NCBI GenBank assembly: GCA_965220955.1 | Contig: CBDCRK010000035.1 | Span: forward strand, 62,001 to 126,000 | Length of the DNA: 64,000 nt | Direction of reading: 5' to 3' | Source: CBDCRK01 sp965220955 | GTDB lineage: Bacteria > Desulfobacterota > Binatia > Bin18 > CBDCRK01 | In this document: piece after piece, positions 1-11,796 of the stretch | How the letters are laid out: each line of letters opens with the position of its first letter | Numbering within the stretch: the stretch's first letter is position 1 | Position numbers and translations under genes: made by a program | Notes under the pieces: model-generated | Seen by the model: only the letters and a program-made list of their open reading frames with translations | What the model was told of the DNA's origin: nothing | Databases searched by the model: none

Positions 1-199
1 AGAGTGCTTGGTCGCTGAAAAAGCGCTAGAGTGAGTTCTATGAAAGAAAAAGTGAGTCGTCTCGATTAGTGTCAATATTTGTTGGTCAGCCAGATCAACT
101 ATACTTTGACAAACTTCGCTGAGCATTGTGAGAAGTTCAGCCATGAGGCCATAAAAAAAAGTGTAAAAGCTACGATATAACCTGACACTGTGATACAGA

Positions 200-1186
200 C
201 CTCGTTGTCCAAGCGCCCGTGAGGGCAGAGAGGAGCGAGGGAATGAGGACTGAGAAGAAGATCATCAAGACGAGAGTGGGCTTACTGGAGTTGGCAAGCA
301 ACTAGGCAATGTGTCGCGAGCGTGTAAGGTGAGGGGGTATAGTCGCGATAGCTTCTAGCGGTTCAAAGAGTTGTATGAAACTGGAGGGGAAGCCGCCCTG
401 CAGGAGATAAGCTGGCGTAAGCCGATTGTGAAGAATCGGGTAGCACCCGAGACTGAGGCCGCGGTGGTGGAGCTAGCGCAGGAGCAAGCAGCCTGGGGAC
501 AAGCCCGATATTCTGCGTAGCCAACGAGATAGCCAAGCAGGGGCTGGGGATCTCACCAGGGGGGTAGGTTGTGTGTGACAGAGGCACGATCTGGAGAATC
601 TCAACAAGCGGTTGCGGGCTACTTTCTATGTGGGCACCCTAAAAGGCGTGGGGAGCATCTAGCAGCAGACCTTCATTGATACTTACACCAAGGTGGGCTT
701 TGCCAAGCTCTACGACCAAAAGAGTGCGCTTAGGGCTGCAGACTTACTCAATGATCGGGTGTTAGCCTTCTTTGAAGCCCACCTTGGTGGCACTGGGTCG
801 GGTATTGACGGATCGGGGCACGCAGTATTGTGGGGCTCCAGAGCGGCATGAATACGAGTTATACCTGGCAGTGGAGAACATCGACCATACCCGTACTAAA
901 ACCAAGCGTCCCCAGACCAAGGGCATTGTTGAACGTTTTCACAAAACGGTGCTCAACGAGTTCTACCGCATTACCTTTCGCAAGAAGATTTACTATACTT
1001 TGGAGGAGCTACAGGTCGATCTGGACTCATGGATGAGGGAGTACAACGAGGTAGGGCCCCATCAGGGAGGGTGGTGTTATGGCAAGACACCGATACAGAC
1101 CTTCTTGGACAGAGTGCTTTTGGCCAAGGAGAAACAGTTGGCAGCGTAGCAAGGATCGGACACTCAGGACCAACCTGACAACGAGG
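200..1186 (+). mobile_element. Decayed IS481-family insertion sequence
   Basis: A transposase remnant (about 241-1149) lies between a perfect 10-bp inverted repeat, CCTCGTTGTC at 200-209 and its complement at 1177-1186. These may be part of the terminal inverted repeats. I see no clear target-site duplication. The element sits directly upstream of the rRNA operon promoter. Its family comes from the transposase remnant inside it, so the boundaries are only provisional. Confidence 0.5.
241..1149 (+). pseudogene. IS481-family transposase, degenerate
   Basis: Translating successive frames recovers an IS481-type transposase in order: an N-terminal helix-turn-helix stretch (QLGNVSRACKV, then GYSRDSF) near 295-360, a linker ([20 protein letters not shown]) near 400-455, and a DDE integrase core. 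The core includes QTFIDTYTKVGFAKLYDQ near 670-720, LTDRGTQYC near 805-830 and a C-terminal FYRITFRKKIYYTLEEL region up to 1149. It is dead. There is a frameshift near 300, a TAG replaces a Tyr codon near 357, further stops lie around 518-530 and 660, and the frame changes again before 772. Only the C-terminal third (772-1149) remains open. The DDE core placement rests on family resemblance, not on an alignment. Confidence 0.8.
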
Positions 1187-1228
1187 AATGGATTCACTGA
1201 CTGTCAGAGCAAGTCTTGAGTTTTACAT

Positions 1229-1402
1229 ATGAAGCGCTATCTGCGCAGTGAAAAACTCCCTCCCCGCTTGCTCTGGGATAACATGTGCGAGCAGCTTGTG
1301 CTACTGTGGTGGGCGCACGCTCTATCAACTCAAACTGGCTTACTCGATGACTACCTCATTGAGCAGCTTAAGAACCCTACTCTCAAGATGCTTCTTACGT
1401 AA
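1229..1402 (+). CDS. Small ORF of unknown function (57 aa), uncertain
   Basis: An ATG-to-TAA reading frame of 57 codons starts MKRYLRSEKLPPRLLWDN and ends with a Leu-rich helix-like tail. I do not recognise it. No convincing ribosome binding site precedes it. It lies in the otherwise gene-free stretch between the dead insertion sequence and the rRNA promoter, so it may be a fragment of an older gene. Composition looks protein-like (Leu/Trp rich, no low complexity), but this is weak evidence. Confidence 0.25.
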   Translation: MKRYLRSEKLPPRLLWDNMCEQLVLLWWAHALSTQTGLLDDYLIEQLKNPTLKMLLT

Positions 1403-1552
1403 GTCCTAATTAATTTGAAAGGCGACTAGGCCATTGTTGTCAGGAGACAGTTGATCTTCATGGAAACTCATGGTAGTCAGAAGGAAACTAGTCCTAAGCG
1501 AAGAAGCTTTTCAGGCTGATATCTTTCTACGAAGGGAGAAGGGATGCTCCTC

Positions 1553-1581
1553 TTGACAAGCCCAAAGAGTTTCCCTATTAT
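1553..1581 (+). promoter_or_regulatory. Strong sigma-70-type promoter of the rRNA operon
   Basis: A perfect -35 box TTGACA (1553-1558) is followed, after exactly 17 bp, by TATTAT (1576-1581), one base from the consensus -10. Transcription would start near 1588, about 145 bp upstream of the 16S gene. A GTCTTTGAAAG stretch at 1601-1611 resembles a boxA antitermination site. This is the clearest promoter in the window and fits a highly expressed rRNA operon. Confidence 0.8.
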
Positions 1582-1733
1582 CCTGATTACTATGTTTAGG
1601 GTCTTTGAAAGCTAAATAGTGATTTTTCCTTCATGGTTCTACCATGGAGGAAAATAGCAGCGATATAGAAAGACGAACGCGGATCCTCGCAAGAAAGATA
1701 GGAGATAACTTCCCTCAGAAATTATCTCCATTT

Positions 1734-3309
<1,576 letters not shown>

Positions 3310-3411
3310 TGATCTCGTTCATCGTATGCTGCCTTCACTATTTAGCTTTGAAAGACTCCGAGCTGAGTGCTTTATGGCCTGGCCGTGAAAAGAATAGGTG
3401 TAGTTACAGTC

Positions 3412-3485
<74 letters not shown>

Positions 3486-3548
3486 TTATAAACTCACTCT
3501 TTCTATCAAAGATAGCAAAAAGATAAGGACCTTAAAGCAAGCAACAAA

Positions 3549-3621
3549 GGGGCTGTAGCTCAGATGGGAGAGCGCCGGTTTTGCAAGCCGGAGGTCGTCG
3601 GTTCAATCCCGATCAGCTCCA
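3549..3621 (+). tRNA. tRNA-Ala (anticodon TGC)
   Basis: A 73-base cloverleaf with acceptor GGGGCTG/CAGCTCC that includes the G3-U70 wobble pair, the alanine identity element. The anticodon loop is TTTGCAA (TGC) and the T-loop GTTCAATCC. It follows tRNA-Ile in the rRNA spacer, the common Ile-Ala order. Confidence 0.95.
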
Positions 3622-3758
3622 TTCTAAAAAGCCTGTTATCCTAAGAATCCAGAGATAAGGGTTTTTAGGGCAATCGGTTTTAAGATTGCGTCTTTTATCT
3701 TCCGATCATAAAGAGAGAAGCAATAAAAGCCCTCTCTAATCCTGGTCGATAAAAGTCA

Positions 3759-3770
3759 GCTCTTTGACAA
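3759..3770 (+). promoter_or_regulatory. boxA-like antitermination site before 23S
   Basis: GCTCTTTGACAA closely resembles the boxA consensus (TGCTCTTTAACAA) bound by NusB-S10. It lies about 45 bp upstream of the 23S gene, where bacterial rRNA operons usually carry the spacer boxA. Confidence 0.6.
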
Positions 3771-3813
3771 TTAAACAAGAAGTAGTGAGTGTGAGAGGAA
3801 GCTCTTGGTATGG

Positions 3814-6870
<3,057 letters not shown>

Positions 6871-7175
6871 ACCAAGAACTCCCTCTCTTGCTCGCTTTAT
6901 ACAAGATGAAACTAGTCAGTGGAAAAATCCCCGCAAAGACACCCAGATAAGGCTTAAGCTCCTCTCGGTTGAGGGGCCACCCCCTAATTTAAGACTCAAC
7001 AAAGGTGTTTGTAAAGACTGCAGAAAGACTAGTTCCGCAGTATCTCTATGGCTATACTTTGTTCAGGTGCATGACTGCGGCGGGCTAGCTAATGGATAGA
7101 CCGTCTCCCTACTAATAAGTCTCTAGATTTGTGAAAGGGAGGCAGAAATAGAAGTATTGCTTCAAAAAGCGAGAG
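6871..7175 (+). other. Downstream flank of 23S with no recognisable 5S rRNA
   Basis: This stretch should hold the 5S gene. I find none of its conserved segments (CCGAACTCAGAAG-like loop, GATGGTA segment, complementary ends). It contains a 7-bp hairpin GCTCCTC/GAGGGGC at 6958-6977 and a CTCCCT/AGGGAG pairing around 7106-7140. Neither has a T-run, so neither is a clear intrinsic terminator. The 5S gene is either unlinked or lost from this operon. Confidence 0.5.
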
Positions 7176-7367
7176 TCAGTGCTTGTGCTCAATTTTCTTC
7201 CCGTAGCTAACTTCGCCTTTATCTACGCGCAGAGAAAATCCACACTCTGGGTTAGTACAGACCCAAGCCTTAAAGAATACTGAAGATCCCTCTTGGCCAT
7301 AATCTGAGAGGGGAATAAGCACACCGATGTCGCATTTCTGGCATTTAGGGAAAGTGGGGAATTCCAT
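7176..7367 (-). CDS. Small zinc-ribbon protein
   Basis: A 63-residue protein with one zinc ribbon: CQKC near residues 8-11 and CTNPEC near 36-41, followed by a basic, Lys/His-rich tail. The start at 7367 is chosen because AGGAGG lies 7-8 bases upstream; a longer frame to 7415 has no such site. The specific role is unknown; such ribbons usually bind nucleic acid or act as protein adaptors. It lies 96 bp beyond the 3' end of larE on the same strand and could be its operon partner. Confidence 0.7.
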   Translation of the reverse strand: MEFPTFPKCQKCDIGVLIPLSDYGQEGSSVFFKAWVCTNPECGFSLRVDKGEVSYGKKIEHKH

Positions 7368-7463
7368 CTCCGCACCTCCTTTCGGACACACCGGAACACC
7401 ACCCGAAGTAATCAAATACTACCTTACTGCAGAGACAAAATCAAGGAGAAAAGAGATTGGACC

Positions 7464-8273
7464 CTACCTATGGAGTGCCCCGTCATTTAAACTACCACTG
7501 CGATACCCTTGCAGATCAAGGGCAACATAGCGAAATCCGATTTTTTTTAGAGCTTGAGTTACCGTCGTGCGAATTTCAGAGTCAAGAAAACGGGGCAAGT
7601 CTTCTACAGAGACCTCGATGCGAGCAATTTGTTCATGATAACGGACGCGAAATTCACGGAATCCTAGGGATCGTAAAAATTGTTCGCTTTTTGCCACCTG
7701 AGTGAGCCGCTCGACAGTAATACGAGTACCATATGGGAAACGAGAAGACAGGCAGGGAGATGCAGGCTTATTCCATGTGGGTAGATTAAGTAGTTGACTG
7801 CAGCGACGGATGTCTTCTTTATCAAATCCGGCCTCCACAAGAGGATGTCTGATGCTATGCTCAGTGGCAGCCTTAAGCCCTGGCCGGTGGTCCTGTAGGT
7901 CATCGACATTAACGCCATCAACGATAAAACGACAACCCAATCTCTTAGCTTCAGACTGACAGATGATGTAGAGAGAATCCTTACAAAAATAACAGCGATT
8001 TATTGGGTTTTCTGCGTAACCAGGAATGTTTAGCTCATTATGACCAATACAGATGAACCGCATGCCAATACTGTTGGCAAGCTCTTTTGCCATATTCATG
8101 TCTTCCTCGGGAGTAGTGGGAGAGACTGTCATGAGGGCAATCGCTTGATCTTTGAGGACATCATGGGCTACCTTTACTAAAAAGGTCGAGTCTACTCCCC
8201 CGGAAAAAGCAACAATTACTGAGTCCATTTCACGCAGAATGGAGTGCAAGGTGGCCAGTTTACTATCGAGCAT
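7464..8273 (-). CDS. larE: LarE-type ATP-dependent sacrificial sulfur transferase
   Basis: 269 residues, matching the LarE family (about 270-280). LarE adenylates a carboxylate of the pyridinium precursor and donates sulfur from its own cysteine to build the nickel-pincer cofactor of lactate racemase and related enzymes. Visible: the PP-loop SGGVDS at residues 24-29, an INRCYFCKDS motif (Cys94, Cys97), and PCLSSR with Cys174, matching the family's sacrificial or cluster-binding cysteine. Having three such cysteines suggests the iron-sulfur type of LarE rather than the suicidal single-Cys type (inference). The start at 8273 has GAGGG 6 bases upstream; longer readings run into cysK. No larB or larC lies in the window. 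It follows cysK, 26 bp downstream on the same strand. Confidence 0.88.
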   Translation of the reverse strand: MLDSKLATLHSILREMDSVIVAFSGGVDSTFLVKVAHDVLKDQAIALMTVSPTTPEEDMNMAKELANSIGMRFICIGHNELNIPGYAENPINRCYFCKDSLYIICQSEAKRLGCRFIVDGVNVDDLQDHRPGLKAATEHSIRHPLVEAGFDKEDIRRCSQLLNLPTWNKPASPCLSSRFPYGTRITVERLTQVAKSEQFLRSLGFREFRVRYHEQIARIEVSVEDLPRFLDSEIRTTVTQALKKIGFRYVALDLQGYRSGSLNDGALHR

Positions 8274-8299
8274 GTAATCCCTCAAAAAAGATCTGGAGC

Positions 8300-9238
8300 T
8301 TATATTCCTTCGGCCTGGAAAAGGTCTGTGGTAAGATAACGCTCTCCTGTATCGGCAAAGATTGCCACAACAATTTTCCCTTTTCCGAGTTTCTGTGCTA
8401 CTCTGAGGGCAGCAGCACAAGCAGCGCCAGAGGAAATACCAACAAGGATTCCTTCTTCACGAGCAAGTCTCCTAGCGCAAAGTGAAGCCTCGTCATCCGT
8501 CACCGCAATGATCTCCTCATAGGCCTCGGTATTTAGTACATCAGGAATAAATCCCGCACCAATGCCCTGGATCTTGTGATATCCAGGTTCTCCCCCAGAA
8601 AGTACAGGGGCAAGGGCGGGCTCGACCGCATAAATCTTAACCCCAGGCCTTTTTTCTTTAAGTACCTCGCCCACACCAGTGACTGTACCTCCAGTGCCAA
8701 CACCGGCAACAAAGGCGTCGAGTCGGGGAAATTGCTCAAGAATTTCGATTGCAGTGGTCTTCCGGTGAATTTCGGGATTGGCTGGGTTGCTGAACTGCTG
8801 GGGCATAAAATAGTCGGGATTCTCTGACAAGATCTCTTCTGCCTTGCGAATAGCGCCATGCATTCCTTTAGTGTCTGGAGTAAGAATTAATATGGCCCCA
8901 TAAGCAATAAGCAGGCTACGGCGCTCTTCGCTCATTGTATCCGGCATAGTGAGGATAAGATTATACCCTTTTACGGCGGCGACCAAAGCCAGACCAATTC
9001 CGGTATTTCCACTGGTCGGTTCAACAATAGTATCCCCGGGGTGTAAGCGTCCCCCCTTCTCTGCCGCCTCAATCATGCTAAGACAAATACGATCCTTGAC
9101 ACTCCCCCCAGGGTTCATTGACTCCAGCTTGGCCCATACCTCAGCATTGTAAGGACTTGGTAGACGGTTCAGTCTCACTACCGGGGTAGAACCGATGAGG
9201 TCAAGGGGAGAGTGAGCAACTTGACACGGAACAGGCAT
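8300..9238 (-). CDS. cysK: Cysteine synthase (O-acetylserine sulfhydrylase)
   Basis: 312 residues, the usual length. It makes cysteine from O-acetylserine and sulfide with pyridoxal phosphate. Visible: the PLP lysine in NPGGSVKDR (Lys48), the substrate loop TSGNTG at 75-80, and the glycine-rich phosphate-binding GTGGT near 180. The C-terminal part carries ISSGAA and FADTGERYL, typical of CysK/CysM. The sequence does not let me separate CysK from CysM firmly. It is followed by larE with a 26-bp gap, so both are probably cotranscribed. It diverges from the GT9 gene across a 42-bp gap. Confidence 0.93.
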   Translation of the reverse strand: MPVPCQVAHSPLDLIGSTPVVRLNRLPSPYNAEVWAKLESMNPGGSVKDRICLSMIEAAEKGGRLHPGDTIVEPTSGNTGIGLALVAAVKGYNLILTMPDTMSEERRSLLIAYGAILILTPDTKGMHGAIRKAEEILSENPDYFMPQQFSNPANPEIHRKTTAIEILEQFPRLDAFVAGVGTGGTVTGVGEVLKEKRPGVKIYAVEPALAPVLSGGEPGYHKIQGIGAGFIPDVLNTEAYEEIIAVTDDEASLCARRLAREEGILVGISSGAACAAALRVAQKLGKGKIVVAIFADTGERYLTTDLFQAEGI

Positions 9239-9280
9239 GAATAAAAAATCTCTCTATAGTTCATCTGGGACGAGAAAAGC

Positions 9281-10294
9281 ATGGTACATGCAGAAATAGG
9301 CAAAGTCAACGATAGCATCGCTGCTGCCAGCGCGGGGCAAATACTGGTTATCTTTCCAGGAAGTTTAGGAGATTTCCTCTGTTTTCTTCCAGCCCTCCAG
9401 GCAATCGGTAGGAGGCATCCGCGAGAGACAGTTGAGTTGATGGGTAAGAGAGAAGTAGTGGAGCTCAGTGTAGGCTGGTCATTCGTTACAGCGATTCACT
9501 CCATCGATCGATACGAGATCACTCAGCTTTTTTCCCGTGCCAACGGAGTGAACAAAGAGACGGGCAGATTCTTTTCTCGCTTCAATGCCGTGTATTCATG
9601 GACAGCTTATGGTAATGCTGATTTTGTTGTTAAGCTTAAACGCTTGGTTGGAAGGCTAGTGACAGTGTTCCCTTTCTATCGAGGTGGAGGCGAAGAGCAT
9701 GCAAGCATTTACTATCTAGGCTGTTTAAGCGAGTCTCAGTGCCCATTTCCTCAGCTGAACCCGAGAGCCGGAGAATTGCAATGGGCGGAACGCTACTGGC
9801 AGGATCAGGGTCTTAGTGCTGCTCCTGTACTCGTGCTCCATCCTGGAAGTGGGTCGCTCGACAAGCAGTGGGACCTAACAGGGTTTGAGGAGGTCTCACG
9901 CTGGTGGGTAAAGGAAAGGATAGGAAAGGTACTTGTGATCTTGGGTCCTGCTGAAGAAGAAAGAGGAATTAAATGGGGGGAGAAAGGATATATTGTCAAG
10001 GGTCTTTCGTTGCCCCATCTGGCGGCTCTCTTGTACAAAGCCACTGCATATGTTGGTAATGATTCTGGGGTAAGCCACCTTGCCGGGGTAATGGGGGCAC
10101 AGGGTGTTATCATCTTTGGTCCTACTAATCCTCAGCAGTGGCGACCTCTTGGTGGAAGTTTGGTAGTAGAACGCAACGAGCAATTCCGACGATCTTTTCC
10201 AGACGCCAGCGGCATTTCGCTCTTAGAGATTCCTACCCAGAGAGTAATCCAGACGCTTGCTGGAATTTCTTACCTTGACAAGAGGAGGGGATGA
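9281..10294 (+). CDS. Glycosyltransferase family 9 (heptosyltransferase-like)
   Basis: 337 residues with the GT9 two-domain layout. The N-terminal Rossmann start is ILVIFPGSLGDFLCFLPAL (about residues 21-39). The C-terminal donor half has LHPGSGS near 186, GNDSGVSHLAG near 265 and the family signature FGPTNPQQWRP near 288. GT9 enzymes add heptose or related sugars to the inner core of LPS at the inner face of the cytoplasmic membrane. The exact acceptor is unknown. It supports an outer membrane with LPS. It is followed by htpX after about 80 bp. Confidence 0.85.
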   Translation: MVHAEIGKVNDSIAAASAGQILVIFPGSLGDFLCFLPALQAIGRRHPRETVELMGKREVVELSVGWSFVTAIHSIDRYEITQLFSRANGVNKETGRFFSRFNAVYSWTAYGNADFVVKLKRLVGRLVTVFPFYRGGGEEHASIYYLGCLSESQCPFPQLNPRAGELQWAERYWQDQGLSAAPVLVLHPGSGSLDKQWDLTGFEEVSRWWVKERIGKVLVILGPAEEERGIKWGEKGYIVKGLSLPHLAALLYKATAYVGNDSGVSHLAGVMGAQGVIIFGPTNPQQWRPLGGSLVVERNEQFRRSFPDASGISLLEIPTQRVIQTLAGISYLDKRRG

Positions 10295-10376
10295 TACTAC
10301 CTTTTTTTACAAGGTTTTGTAGTAAAGTGTTCCCTTCTAATTGGCTGTAAAACAGTTTACTGTGGAGGGTAAAGGA

Positions 10377-11231
10377 ATGTCTAATTCGCTTAAAACCGTG
10401 CTGCTACTCGGCACTCTAACTGGCCTTATCTTATGGATCGGTGAGTCTATAGGGGGAACGCAGGGACTACAGATTGCTTTTCTTTTCGCAGTACTCATGA
10501 ACTTTGGCAGCTACTGGTTCTCAGACAACATTGTCCTGGCTATGTATGGTGCCCGCCAGATCAGTGAGGCCGAAGCGCCCATGCTGTATCGTATTGTTCA
10601 CAACCTGACCCTGCAGGCAGGGCTGCCAATGCCTAGACTCTATATTATTCCCTCTGGAGCGGCTAATGCCTTTGCTACTGGTCGTAACCCTGAACATGCG
10701 GCTGTAGCCGTGACTGAAGGCATCCTGCAATTGATGAACGAGCAGAAACTCACCGGAGTGCTGGCGCATGAGTTGGCTCACGTTAAAAATCGTGACATTC
10801 TCATTAGTTCGATCGCTGCTACCCTGGCGGGAGTAATCATGGTAATTGCCCGTATGGCGCAGTGGGCTGCTATTTTTGGCGGGCTGCAGCGGGATGATGA
10901 CGATGGTAGTGGCATTCTAGGGTTGATTGTTATGATGATAGTAGCACCTATGGCGGCTATAATCATCCAGATGGCCATTTCGCGTACCCGTGAGTTTGCT
11001 GCTGATACCACTGGAGCCCGCTTCTCCGGCGATCCGCTGGGCTTGGCCTCGGCTCTGGCAAAACTTGGGGTTGCCTCTGAGCGTACTCCTATTGATGCAT
11101 CGCCTCAGACCGCCCACTTCTTTATTGTAAACCCTTTGTCTGGACGCTTGCTTGTACGGTTGTTCAGTACCCATCCGCCCCTTGAGGAGCGAATCGCCCG
11201 CCTGCGAGCCATGGCTGGTTACAAAGGCTAA
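10377..11231 (+). CDS. htpX: HtpX-family membrane zinc metalloprotease
   Basis: 284 residues. HtpX is an inner-membrane protease that degrades misfolded membrane proteins. Visible: two N-terminal membrane helices, the zinc site HELAH within [13 protein letters not shown], two further hydrophobic segments after it, and the third-ligand region [11 protein letters not shown]. The C-terminal [14 protein letters not shown] is typical of the family. The start at 10377 is preceded by GGAGGG at 10364-10369 with 7 bases spacing; an upstream TTG at 10341 has no such site. Confidence 0.94.
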   Translation: MSNSLKTVLLLGTLTGLILWIGESIGGTQGLQIAFLFAVLMNFGSYWFSDNIVLAMYGARQISEAEAPMLYRIVHNLTLQAGLPMPRLYIIPSGAANAFATGRNPEHAAVAVTEGILQLMNEQKLTGVLAHELAHVKNRDILISSIAATLAGVIMVIARMAQWAAIFGGLQRDDDDGSGILGLIVMMIVAPMAAIIIQMAISRTREFAADTTGARFSGDPLGLASALAKLGVASERTPIDASPQTAHFFIVNPLSGRLLVRLFSTHPPLEERIARLRAMAGYKG

Positions 11232-11317
11232 ATATCTATTTCCTAGGAAATCATAGTAGCACAGAGAGATTCTTATGCTCCGTAGGAGATGATTTATAAG
11301 GAAACGGAGACTAAAGC

Positions 11318-11746
11318 ATGGCTGAAGAGAAAGAAGAAGGTCGTGGTTTCAAGGTTGAGGATCGCCGCCGCTTCTCTCCTGAAACCGGGGAAGCACGTAA
11401 GCAGGACAGTGAAGAGAGACGAGAGGATCTTTCTCCCCTCAGTGGAGAAACAGCAACAGTAAATGAGTCTAGCTACGATCAGTCGTCTGGTCCGCTTCCA
11501 GAGATCACCTTTTCTAGTTTTATTCTTGGTTTAAGTACCCAGGCGCTTATGTACCTCGGAGAGATTCCTAGTCCCCAGGATAACCAGTCGCATCAAGATC
11601 TTACTGCGGCCCAGCAGATGATTGACGTCCTAGGTGTGCTCAAGGAGAAAACCGTGGGGAACCTGGACAAGAATGAAGAGCAACTTGTGGACAATATGCT
11701 CTTTGACCTGCGTATGAAGTACGTTGAATTAAGCAAAAAGAAGTAA
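11318..11746 (+). CDS. DUF1844 domain protein
   Basis: 142 residues. The first 60 are charged and probably disordered. Residues about 62-142 match DUF1844: a FSSFILGLSTQALMYLG helix, then TAAQQMIDVLGVLKEKT and NLDKNEEQLVDNMLFDLRM. Function is unknown. DUF1844 proteins are common in Gram-negative environmental bacteria, often near cell-envelope or tRNA-modification genes. Here it lies between htpX and the PBP1b gene, in the same direction. Confidence 0.85.
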   Translation: MAEEKEEGRGFKVEDRRRFSPETGEARKQDSEERREDLSPLSGETATVNESSYDQSSGPLPEITFSSFILGLSTQALMYLGEIPSPQDNQSHQDLTAAQQMIDVLGVLKEKTVGNLDKNEEQLVDNMLFDLRMKYVELSKKK

Positions 11747-11796
11747 CCAGCAAGCCCTATTTTTTGCTCATTAAGGAGTAATAAAGCAAAAAAAGT

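Noticed and set aside
6958..6977. A hairpin after the 23S as rRNA terminator
   Set aside because: It is not followed by a T-run, so I list it only as a pairing.
8274..8420. A longer larE starting inside cysK
   Set aside because: The extra 49 residues are out-of-frame cysK and Cys/Arg-rich; the start at 8273 has a good ribosome binding site and fits the family length.
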